Both the position numbers and the translations under genes were made by a program. Below the pieces are notes generated by a model, which saw only the letters and a list, made by a program, of their open reading frames with translations, was not told where the DNA came from and searched no databases. This document shows positions 16,921-24,033 of a DNA stretch of 33,434 bases, piece after piece; positions within the stretch are counted from its first letter, which is position 1, and each line of letters starts with the position of its first letter. Where the stretch lies: contig NZ_WWJY01000512.1 in NCBI RefSeq assembly GCF_009865405.1, forward strand, positions 1 through 33,434, in the 5' to 3' direction. The DNA comes from Streptomyces sp. SID3212. GTDB taxonomy: Bacteria; Actinomycetota; Actinomycetes; Streptomycetales; Streptomycetaceae.

Positions 16921-17877
16921 ATGGTCGTACAGACGGACGGATCGTCGAGAAGGCAGGGCTCGGGGAGCACCCCCGCGCCGGGGCCGCTGGGCATCCCGCC
17001 GTTCCTGCTGAAGTCGCTGATCACGGCGTTCATCGGCGGGACGGCGTACTTACTCACGAACATCACCGATCAGCCGGAGGTGTGGAAGCTGACCGCTTCC
17101 ATCTTCCTGGGGGGCGCGTCGCTGATCATCCAGTACATGATCGACTTCGAGCGGCGGCTGGGCGGGGTGGAGAACACGCTCACCGAGCACAACGCGGAGA
17201 TGACGCGACTGGTCGCGCGAGGCTTCGCCCGTATAAACGAGGTCACGGAACTCTTCGGCCTGGTCGACCGCTCGGCGCTCCCTCCCGACGGGGTCACGCG
17301 CCTGGTCCGGAGCGCGACGCAGGTGGGTTCGAGCGCCCCCGCGATCATGCAGGCGTTCGCGCGGGAGGAGATCAGCCGCCTCACCACGCTGATGGAGAAC
17401 CTCAACCAGAAGCTGGTGGACTACGAGGGCGAGGACCACGACTGGATCGTGAGCCTGACGCATTGCGCGGCCCAGACGATCGACGCGACGAGCACGTCGG
17501 TGGACCGAGACTTCTGGCCGAGCGAACTGGGCCAGCGCTACCTACGGGCGCAACGCGACGCGGTCAAGGAACGCCAGGTCCGCATCCGCCGCCTGTTCAT
17601 AGTGGAAACACCGGACCACAACACCCCAGAACTCCAACAGTTCTGCGACAACCAACAAAGCCTGGGCATCGAGGTCCGCGTCCTGGCCCTCTCGGAACTC
17701 TCTCCGATCGCCCGCATGGACGAGACGAACGACTTCATCGTCTTCGACGAGTCGCTGTCGTACGAGATCGGCTTCGACCTACGGGGCGTCAACACCAAAA
17801 CGATCATGGACCTACGAGCAGACAGAGTGGCAAAGCGGGTCCAACGCTTCAGAGCCCTGTGGGAGGCGGGCGAGTAA
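16921..17877 (+). CDS. Membrane-anchored protein with coiled coil and degenerate PLD-like domain
   Basis: The 318-aa product has two membrane segments near the N-terminus (about residues 28-46 and 56-74). A helical, probably coiled-coil segment follows (about 77-165, RLGGVENTLTEHNAEMTRL onward). The C-terminal domain (about 170-318) begins TIDATSTSVDRDFWPSELG. Its alternating strands, RQVRIRRLFIVET-like, then GIEVRVLALSEL, then NDFIVFDESLSYEIGF, resemble one half of a phospholipase-D-like fold. However, no HxK(x4)D pair is visible, so it may be a binding module rather than an enzyme. The ATG at 16921 follows GGGGGGA with 9 nt spacing. It lies 45 bp after the SCO2521-like gene. It stops only 6 bp before the end of the convergent gene at 17884. 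Codons after about 17500 are less GC-rich than the start. The membrane location and linkage suggest an effector or anchor; that is inference. Confidence 0.8.
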   Translation: MVVQTDGSSRRQGSGSTPAPGPLGIPPFLLKSLITAFIGGTAYLLTNITDQPEVWKLTASIFLGGASLIIQYMIDFERRLGGVENTLTEHNAEMTRLVARGFARINEVTELFGLVDRSALPPDGVTRLVRSATQVGSSAPAIMQAFAREEISRLTTLMENLNQKLVDYEGEDHDWIVSLTHCAAQTIDATSTSVDRDFWPSELGQRYLRAQRDAVKERQVRIRRLFIVETPDHNTPELQQFCDNQQSLGIEVRVLALSELSPIARMDETNDFIVFDESLSYEIGFDLRGVNTKTIMDLRADRVAKRVQRFRALWEAGE

Positions 17878-17883
17878 CTGCCG

Positions 17884-18411
17884 CTACAACTCTGGCAACC
17901 GGTCACCGGGCGCGGGAGACCGTCGCTCCTCCAACCAGTAGAGATAGACACGAAGATCGGTTGCCAGACCGCCGGCGATATAGGCCTCGAAGTCGCGGAC
18001 GGCGGCGCCTATACCCTGCCCCCACGTCACATCGCTCTCGTCCCAGGTGCTCCGGTGGTCGGCCAGGTACCGCGTGACCCGTCCACGCTCACTCCACCAC
18101 TCCCGGACAGTTTCCGGCGTCCATCGCAAGTCGCCGTCACAGCCGTACCCGAGAAACGGGTCTTGGTCTGCCGCCTCGACCAGCAGAGCGGTGTCCGCAT
18201 GCGTCTTGGGCTGGCGATAGACGTACTCGGAGAGGTACTCACCGCCGTAGAGAACATGGCTGGGCGCCGCAAGCCGCCCCGTCCAACAGGTGTCGGTCTC
18301 CCCACCGTAGAAGGGCCCGGGGACATTGAGCCAGAGCCGGTCTTCCCAACGCCCGGTGAATGCGAGGCGATCGTCGCCGAGGCCGGCGAGGGGGTCGAAG
18401 TAGAGCGTCAC
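17884..18411 (-). CDS. Hypothetical protein, 175 aa
   Basis: I do not recognise this protein beyond its resemblance to uncharacterised Streptomyces proteins. It is rich in Tyr, Trp and Asp, acidic overall, with no signal peptide. Segments such as MTLYFDPLAGLGDDRLAF, GGEYLSEYVYRQPKTHADTA and EWWSERGRVTRYLADH suggest an alpha/beta globular protein, perhaps of the SMI1/KNR4 or immunity-protein type, but I see no decisive motif. The start is GTG at 18411 with only a weak ribosome-binding site. It converges with the membrane-anchored gene, with 6 bp between stops, and is divergent from the Ser-triplet gene at 18541, so they may share a promoter region of about 130 bp. An immunity role would need a toxin neighbour, which is not obvious. 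Confidence 0.7.
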   Translation of the reverse strand: MTLYFDPLAGLGDDRLAFTGRWEDRLWLNVPGPFYGGETDTCWTGRLAAPSHVLYGGEYLSEYVYRQPKTHADTALLVEAADQDPFLGYGCDGDLRWTPETVREWWSERGRVTRYLADHRSTWDESDVTWGQGIGAAVRDFEAYIAGGLATDLRVYLYWLEERRSPAPGDRLPEL

Positions 18412-18540
18412 CCGCCGAGGCTAGAGCATCCTGCCGAGGCCGACCCAGCAGACGTACGCGATGCCGGAGGCCCCAACCCGGGCCCCGCGCCATTCGTAGA
18501 CAACCCCCGTTGCTGAGCACGCACCGGGCAAGATGTCCTC

Positions 18541-18903
18541 ATGACAAAGCTGCCCGTACGGCCGTCCCGCACCGGCTCCTCCGGTTCGGTGCTCTCGTTG
18601 TGGTCCAAGGACTCGATCCTGTCGATCGGCTCAGTGGGCTCGGTCCTGTCCGTGGGCTCGGTCGGTTCGGCCCTGTCGATCGGCTCGATCGGAAGCGCCC
18701 TGTCGGCAGGCTCGATCGGCTCCTCCCTGTCCCTGCTCTCCGCCGGCTCCTGGCTGAGCACAGGCTCCCTGCTCTCCGCCCAGTCCCGCTGGTCAGTCCT
18801 GTCCTGGCGCTCGTCCCACGGCTTCCTGGCGGTGGGGGCAGCGGCCGGGGGCGCCCTGCTGATGGCTTACACGCTGCACAGGGCCAGAACTGGCACTGAA
18901 TGA
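18541..18903 (+). CDS. Ser-triplet repeat protein with C-terminal membrane segment
   Basis: The 120-aa product has serine at every third position from residue 13 through 91, 27 consecutive triplets. The preceding residue is mostly Gly or Leu and the one before that Val, Ile or Ala, which gives a nine-residue super-repeat of the form xGSxGSxLS at about 29-64. Ser codons are mixed (TCC, TCG, TCA, AGC), so the pattern is kept at protein level and is not just DNA slippage. A hydrophobic segment (about 94-110, GFLAVGAAAGGALLMAY) with flanking Arg suggests a C-terminal membrane anchor. Three-residue periodicity suits a beta-solenoid or polyglycine-II-like bundle. The ATG at 18541 is preceded only by a weak ribosome-binding site. 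Function unknown. Confidence 0.75.
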   Translation: MTKLPVRPSRTGSSGSVLSLWSKDSILSIGSVGSVLSVGSVGSALSIGSIGSALSAGSIGSSLSLLSAGSWLSTGSLLSAQSRWSVLSWRSSHGFLAVGAAAGGALLMAYTLHRARTGTE

Positions 18904-19538
18904 TCTTGATCAGGCCGAAAAGATGCTCCGCTCGGCGCTGCAAAAACGGAACGAGCACACACCAACAAAGCCCCTACTCCGAGAAATAACACGGGCAGGT
19001 CCTTGGGCGTGCAGGGCCATTCTTCTATCCCTGAGTCTTGTCAGGGATCTTGGTGAGCAGGGTTTTTGCTCGTCAGGTACGGGGCTCGTGTACTTGGTGG
19101 TCGTCGTTGGCCACTGTCGAGCGACGTTGGACGGGTCAGGTAAAAGGTACGCCAATCGCTTCCGGTTGGACTCAGTGGACGGGAAAATGACATGCTCGAT
19201 GCCTCACTCGGGAGATGGACAGCATCATTGGCAAGATCACAAAAATCCCCTCACAAGGGGAAAGCTTCATTCTTCGCGGAGTGATGGTGCCCATGGCGTG
19301 GAGGTCGGTGAAAACAGGTGGCTCTCGCCGAGCGGAAGGACACAACGGCGGCTGCGGTCGGGCAGGGTGCTGCACTGGGCCGCTACACAGCGAAAGGCAG
19401 CCTCTCCGCTAAACAACCATGCCTCACCTGATTCACTTTCCCGCATGTCGCGCATGCGGGAGATTTGGAAATTTCGACGCCTCGCTCGCGAAACCATGTA
19501 ACCTCTGATTCCTAACTTGCTACGACATCGAGGGTAAA
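18904..19538. other. Non-coding stretch at the left edge of the low-GC island
   Basis: No gene can be supported in these 635 bp. Short open frames on both strands lack convincing ribosome-binding sites and recognisable domains. The GC content falls through the region. GATCTTGATCAGG at 18902-18914 overlaps the previous stop and has a near match at 23556-23568. A small CCCCTCACAAGGGG hairpin lies at about 19248-19261. The region may hold remnants of an older gene. Confidence 0.4.
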
Positions 19539-20447
19539 GTGGACGAATCAACAGAAGAATGGCGACCTTTCTCCGCGCGGCGTAGCGAGGCTGGCCAGCA
19601 AGAATTTGTCCGACTCTCTGATGGCGTTCCGACGTGGTTGAAAGAATCGCTGTGGCGCTGGCTCTCAGCCAGAATGCAGGGAACCTTCATTACGGACGTA
19701 AACCACAAAAGATACTCATCCCCCGATACTGCCAAGATCCGCAGGGCAGAACGCATACTGCGAATCTCTTCCAGGTGGACCGGAGCGGGGGCGGACCACA
19801 CTGACAGATTGAATGGGCTCGCCAGCTTCAGGGTGGCGCTCTACACCGACCCTGATGCATTTCTAGGCGCTGTGGACCTTGCGCTGTCTGAGCTGAAGCC
19901 CGGTGATCAGGCGTGCCAACAGCTGGAAACGATACTCGAAGAAGCGGCATCGGTTTGGCGAGTTGGGATTGTGGCAGGCAAGCCAGGTCTGGTGGAACGA
20001 ATCGATGCAACCGTGCAACTCGCTGCAGAGGCCACAGGGGCCCTCGACGCCAGAGCGGGCCGGTTACTAGCAGATGCATGGAAGCACGCATTCTCTATGC
20101 ATCGCGACCCTTCAGCGGCCTACCGGTATGCGGTTCGAGCCGTGGAGGCAGCCGCAGCACCGGTAATCTCACCGAAGGATTCACTTCCCACTCTTGGAAA
20201 AATGATCTCAGCATTCCGCGACAAGCCGGATAAGTGGGATTTCTATTTCAAGGTCGATTCGACCGCCGCCCCTAAGGCAGTCCTGCTGGGAATGATGCAG
20301 ATCCTATGGACCAATGAATATACTCGGCATGTCGATCCGGATGTTCAAGCACCTTTGTACGTTTCACAGGGCGAGGCAGAAAGCGCAGTGGTCCTTGCAT
20401 TGTCCTTGGTCAATTGGTTCGCCTCGGGTGCCGTTACTCCCAAGTGA
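19539..20447 (+). CDS. Abortive-infection-like protein with HEPN-like C-terminus
   Basis: This 302-aa protein has an N-terminal helical part and a C-terminal domain (about 190-300) resembling the abortive-infection C-terminal and HEPN-type domains found in actinobacterial defence genes. The evidence is the helix AAYRYAVRAVEAAAAPVIS, then TLGKMISAFRDKPDKW, and the segment TNEYTRHVD (with R263-H264) followed by an EAESAVVLALSLVNWFAS helix. HEPN proteins are often RNases, but the exact catalytic spacing is not clear here. The start is GTG at 19539 with GAGGG 5 nt upstream. Codon use is less GC-rich than in the neighbouring cassette, suggesting transfer. It lies 1 kb from the RloAB pair on the opposite strand and may be part of the same defence island. 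Confidence 0.65.
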   Translation: MDESTEEWRPFSARRSEAGQQEFVRLSDGVPTWLKESLWRWLSARMQGTFITDVNHKRYSSPDTAKIRRAERILRISSRWTGAGADHTDRLNGLASFRVALYTDPDAFLGAVDLALSELKPGDQACQQLETILEEAASVWRVGIVAGKPGLVERIDATVQLAAEATGALDARAGRLLADAWKHAFSMHRDPSAAYRYAVRAVEAAAAPVISPKDSLPTLGKMISAFRDKPDKWDFYFKVDSTAAPKAVLLGMMQILWTNEYTRHVDPDVQAPLYVSQGEAESAVVLALSLVNWFASGAVTPK

Positions 20448-21488
20448 TACTTACCGAGCCGGTGGGATAGCCACGCCAACCTGAGTGATCCTGCAACCTC
20501 GACCCACCACTCATCCCGGCTCCCATCCCGTCTTCCTTGGACCCACACACCGTGGAGCGGGCGTGGTTACTAGCGTCCAGGTGGAGCGCGCCACTGTACG
20601 AACGACCTGGACGCCAGGGGTCGCCTCTGCTCGGCTCTGCCTGGGTCGGAGGTGGTCGGGATGGGAGCCCATCACGCTCACCACAACGGACCGGCACCGG
20701 CGTACGGCGCCCCTCCTCATCTCAGTGCCGTAGCGCCCCCGCCGGAAGCACTGCCTCCCTGCCTGCACCTGCCTTCCACCTCTTCACCTTCCCCATCGCC
20801 TCCCTCACCGTCTTGCGGGTTCTGAGGCTGGTGTTCGGGTGAGCGGTGCTTGGCCTTCGTGCCGCGTCTGGGCTGCTGATATTCGTGTGGGGGTGCTGTG
20901 GTGGGTTTGGTGGTTCGGCTGGTGGCCCGTGGGGTGGTGGGCGGGGCAAAGCGTGAAACGGAGAACCCCGCGGCTACCTCTGGTGGCGCGGAGCCTGGGC
21001 GGGGCGGAGCGGGCCAAAGGCAGGAACGGCGCCCCAGTCCCCGAGCCGGCGGAGGGTGATCCGTAGCGGCGGGCCACGGGCCCGAAGAGACCCCGCCAGC
21101 CACAAGTTCTTCTTGGCGCCGTGGGGGGCTGGCCCCGGCTTCGCTGTACGTAGCCTCAGACTTTCCGACGCCGTACCCCGTCCGCCCGACAGGCTCCGGA
21201 AGAAGCGGCCCTCTGGAACGAAAGCCCCAGAACTCTCCCGCCGCCCAAAGGGCGGGCTTGAACTAGTAGTTGCAACTCACTGGTTGGCAGCGGTACTGCC
21301 GTCCGCTCCTGGGCTTCGGGCCTCATTGATATGACAGCCGCGTGCGGCGGCTCGTAGCAGGGCTTATGCCACGCGCTCGGCCGCCGGCAGCTAACTGGTG
21401 CATATTTGGTGCAAGTTTTCCAGCGCCGCAGGTCTCCTTCATTTGCCATTACTGCACTATCCCGTGGCCAACTTCGCCAAAATGAGCA
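20448..21488. other. 1-kb region without a gene between Abi-like and RloB genes
   Basis: Open frames here are G/C-driven and lack protein character. The left part holds an RNA-like inverted repeat (20518-20669). The middle (about 20830-21060) is a G-rich sequence of a kind I have seen as intergenic filler in Streptomyces. The right part has a CGCCC/GGGCG hairpin near 21243-21256, an AGTTGCAACT palindrome near 21267-21276, and TGGTGCA twice at 21396 and 21407, all downstream of RloB. Confidence 0.5.
20518..20669. ncRNA. Candidate structured RNA (long-range stem plus inner hairpin)
   Basis: A perfect 13-bp outer stem (20518-20530 with 20657-20669) encloses 126 nt. Inside is a second perfect 8-bp hairpin, GTCCAGGT at 20575-20582 with ACCTGGAC at 20605-20612. 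There is no gene in this stretch. The strand is not clear and the call is tentative. Confidence 0.3.
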
Positions 21489-22094
21489 CTAGGCTTGCAT
21501 CTTCCTCACAAGGCGAGATACGGTACTGTGAGGGTTTGGGGGAGAATGAACAATCGTAGCCGTTTTGCATTTCTCCGCTCGCGCAACGGCGTCAGCATAG
21601 GAATCGTACGGAAAAGATTTAGGAAGATTCTTGTCGGTAAATTTGTGTTTATCTTTTAGGCGCTGCTGGAGGGCCTTACCTTCGCGCCATCCCGCACATT
21701 CTTCGTAGTGCCAGAGGAGCCAAAGTTCAAAACATGGAGAGCTGATTGCCATGTCAATTCCCAATTTCTTGGCTTTGATGCATGCGGTCTCCAAGGTGGC
21801 GTGACGGTCGACGTCCAGAACACACCAGACCTCGTCGTACCCATCTCCGCTCCTTGCCTCTCGATCTCTTTGACGCTCCGCCTCTGCGACTATTCGTACT
21901 GGGTCTGCACCCACTCCTACAGTTTTGACGTTGAGCACTCGTACCGCTTTGGCATTTAGGTGTGCCGACAGTCCCTCGAAATATTGCGGTTCAGTGTTTG
22001 TTCCTTCCGTTGCAATTAAGATCTTTCGGTACTCGACCCGCCTTCCTTTTGATTTCGCGATTCTTTGTGGTGCTCTGCTCTTGCTTCTACTCAT
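21489..22094 (-). CDS. RloB-family (AbiLii-type) predicted TOPRIM nuclease
   Basis: The 201-aa protein belongs to the RloB family, the partner of an ATPase in the AbiL and RloAB systems against phages. After a basic N-terminus the TOPRIM-like core shows KILIATEGTNTEPQYF with E30, then VWCVLDVDRH with D94 and D96, and the family motif ISSPCFELWLLWHYE (E123), which would complete a metal-binding acidic site. The C-terminal helices include YADAVARAEK. The start ATG at 22094 overlaps the end of the ATPase gene by 4 bp (ATGA), so the pair is coupled and probably forms one complex that is triggered by infection and damages nucleic acid. That mechanism is inferred from related ATPase-TOPRIM systems, not seen here. 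Low GC relative to the surroundings supports horizontal transfer. Confidence 0.85.
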   Translation of the reverse strand: MSRSKSRAPQRIAKSKGRRVEYRKILIATEGTNTEPQYFEGLSAHLNAKAVRVLNVKTVGVGADPVRIVAEAERQRDREARSGDGYDEVWCVLDVDRHATLETACIKAKKLGIDMAISSPCFELWLLWHYEECAGWREGKALQQRLKDKHKFTDKNLPKSFPYDSYADAVARAEKCKTATIVHSPPNPHSTVSRLVRKMQA

Positions 22095-23404
22095 GCCTGC
22101 GCATCCTCAAGTAGCGAAACTTGAAGATCTTCCCAAGAAATGGACGGGATTGCGCCATAGCGACCGCCCAGATAGCGCCGCTCCACGTTGTGGTCGGGCT
22201 TCACTTGAAAGTCGGTAAGTGGGTAAATCTCCGTTGACCCGTCGTTCGCTTTCTCGGCAAACCAGATTTCTTCAGCGTCAAGCGTTTCGCCTGTCAAGTG
22301 CCCCATGAGAGATGTGTCATGAGATGTGAAAACGAGTTGGGCCCCCTTAGGATTCAGCTCGTCGGATTTGAAAAGAGAAATCAGAGCTGAGGTGAGCCTC
22401 GGATGCAAGCTGGCGTCGATCTCATCCACGAAGAAAGTTCCACCCATATCTACGATGCGTAGCGCCGGAAGGGCTAGTGCAAGCCAAGCGACGGTGCCGC
22501 TGCTTTCTTTATTGATATCCAGTTGGTATGCCTTATCATCGCCCCCACCTTCGTGCCAAAATCCAATTTGCACTTGCTGCTCCTTGAGGAAATCCGTGAA
22601 AGCCTCCTCTGCTTTCTCATTGTCACTTTCGTCATTAAATGCAAGGAAAGCCTTCCGGAAGGTTCGCTGGACTTCTTCAGCTACCTCCACGTTTTCGATT
22701 GACAGCCTTTTGATACCAAGGTCGGCGAAACGAAGAAGATTTTCCGCGCGCCGGAGAATGTGATCACTTTCGATCCACTTCTTTACAGCGCGAATGCGGC
22801 CATTTTGACTTGATTCGGAGAATACTGCATAATCGAAGTGATTAATTAGGAATTGCCTGAGTCCTCGCATGTAAGGGTGATTCGCGAATGCGGACATCGA
22901 GAGGAATAGGTTCATCTCCGAGGTGAGCCGCGAGATCCTAGTGTTTTCCCCCTTTAGGTGTCGCCCGAAAGTGTAATCTTCTTTCTCGCGCTCAAATAGA
23001 ACCCTGCGTCGCCCCTCCGGGTAGGTGTGAAGCCATTCCGCCTGTACGCCTCTCTCATTACTTTCGAAGCCGTAGGAGTGGCGGACTCCGGTGTAGACAA
23101 AGTCCATCTCGAAAATAGAAGGAGCACTACTGGAAATGCCATCGAGAAGGAAGGGGTGGTGCGGGAAGGATTGGCGGGTGGTCCACGACGCTGAGTTCCC
23201 GATTGCGTTGCGAGAGAATGCCATCGAGTCCAGGACTGTCGTTTTCCCGGATGCATTCGGGCCAAAGATTCCCGCAATGCGGTTGGTGACTTCTGACCAT
23301 TTGCCCTTTTCGGGACGAATGCCATTAAAGCTCGCCTTCGTCATCACCAAGTCACATGAGTCGCGGATCGACCGGTAGTTCGTCGTCCTGAACCGGAGCA
23401 GCAT
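22091..23404 (-). CDS. RloA/AbiLi-type AAA (ABC-like) ATPase
   Basis: This 437-aa ATPase has the SMC/ABC-like head of the OLD/RloA group. It opens MLLRFRTTNYRSIRDSC and has Walker A GPNASGKT at 48-55 and a long helical insertion (about 150-290). The signature-like ESSGTVAWLALALPAL is followed by Walker B FFVDEID with D327/E328 and the switch His in FTSHD (H362). The ATG at 23404 was chosen over in-frame starts further upstream because it begins at the conserved MLLRFRTTNYRSI and has GAGG about 9 nt ahead. It overlaps rloB by 4 bp. GC content is visibly lower than the flanking genes. Family knowledge implies ATP-dependent sensing that controls the RloB nuclease; the trigger is unknown. Confidence 0.9.
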   Translation of the reverse strand: MLLRFRTTNYRSIRDSCDLVMTKASFNGIRPEKGKWSEVTNRIAGIFGPNASGKTTVLDSMAFSRNAIGNSASWTTRQSFPHHPFLLDGISSSAPSIFEMDFVYTGVRHSYGFESNERGVQAEWLHTYPEGRRRVLFEREKEDYTFGRHLKGENTRISRLTSEMNLFLSMSAFANHPYMRGLRQFLINHFDYAVFSESSQNGRIRAVKKWIESDHILRRAENLLRFADLGIKRLSIENVEVAEEVQRTFRKAFLAFNDESDNEKAEEAFTDFLKEQQVQIGFWHEGGGDDKAYQLDINKESSGTVAWLALALPALRIVDMGGTFFVDEIDASLHPRLTSALISLFKSDELNPKGAQLVFTSHDTSLMGHLTGETLDAEEIWFAEKANDGSTEIYPLTDFQVKPDHNVERRYLGGRYGAIPSISWEDLQVSLLEDAQA

Positions 23405-23883
23405 GATCGCCTCGTCACTCGAATGTAGTTTCGCCGCCTGCATAGACAATTTCCGCCCATGGCAGCATTCAAACTGTACGTCTCTTGTCTGTCGGGCGCG
23501 AGAACCTTCGCTGTCGGCGGAGCGAGTTGAGTCAGTGTCCTGTCCGGTTCGAGTCGATCATGATCAGGGGGCCGTACGTTGGTTGAAATTGTGAACGAGT
23601 GGGCGCCTAGTCTTGCTCGACGCGGGAGCCGAACCCGGGAGGCGGCTAAAGCCGCAGAGTCGACCGCCCAGCCTCGACATTCCCTCCGCTGTCATCAGGT
23701 GGCTGGTTGTTGTGCGCGCGGCGCCGGCGCAGGCCAGGCTGGAGCGGGGCGGCGACAGGGGTGCAGGCCTGGCCGGGGGGGCCGCCAGCGGGGAGCGGGA
23801 CGAGCCGTCTTGAACCAGTAGAGAAAGTTGTAATTCGATCCGTGGGGCGGGACTTGAAGTCGTCCACTCAGGGAGGGAGTTCA
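23405..23883. other. Non-coding stretch at the right edge of the low-GC island
   Basis: No gene is supported in these 479 bp. The left part probably holds the RloAB promoter. GATCATGATC is a perfect palindrome at 23556-23565 and, with AGG, nearly repeats the sequence at 18902-18914. A GGTTCGAGTC string at 23545 resembles a tRNA T-loop but has no matching stem. GC rises again from about 23600. Confidence 0.4.
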
Positions 23884-24033
23884 GTGCCTTCCCAGTGGGC
23901 GAGCGGCAGGAAGAGCAACGATCCGACTCATCTGGGTAAACTGGTCGACGCTCTGGCAGCCGACATCGACGAGCGGACGATCCACGAATACTGCGCCCTT
24001 CTCAGGGAGCGGTCGCGCGGTCAGCCCGCCTGA
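23884..24033 (+). CDS. Small protein, 49 aa, unknown function
   Basis: The GTG at 23884 follows a strong ribosome-binding site (GGGAGGGAG). It opens a 49-aa frame reading VPSQWASGRKSNDPTHLGK, then LVDALAADIDERTIHEYCALL and ending in RSRGQPA. The last part looks like a single amphipathic helix. It is not a recognised family and could be a stand-alone peptide or the remnant of a larger gene. The gene overlaps the convergent phosphotransferase gene by 13 bp (24021-24033). The good ribosome-binding site makes translation plausible. Confidence 0.5.
   Translation: MPSQWASGRKSNDPTHLGKLVDALAADIDERTIHEYCALLRERSRGQPA

Noticed and set aside
18910..19155. Possible small gene or transposase remnant after the Ser-triplet gene
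   Set aside because: I could not find a transposase motif or ribosome-binding site; listed only as non-coding DNA.
20717..21103. Open frames on both strands in the 1-kb gap
   Set aside because: Compositional frames (Pro/Arg/Ser or Trp/Gly-rich) with no conserved domain.
23545..23554. GGTTCGAGTC resembling a tRNA T-loop, a possible integration site
   Set aside because: The adjacent bases do not form a T stem, and no acceptor or anticodon arm is present.
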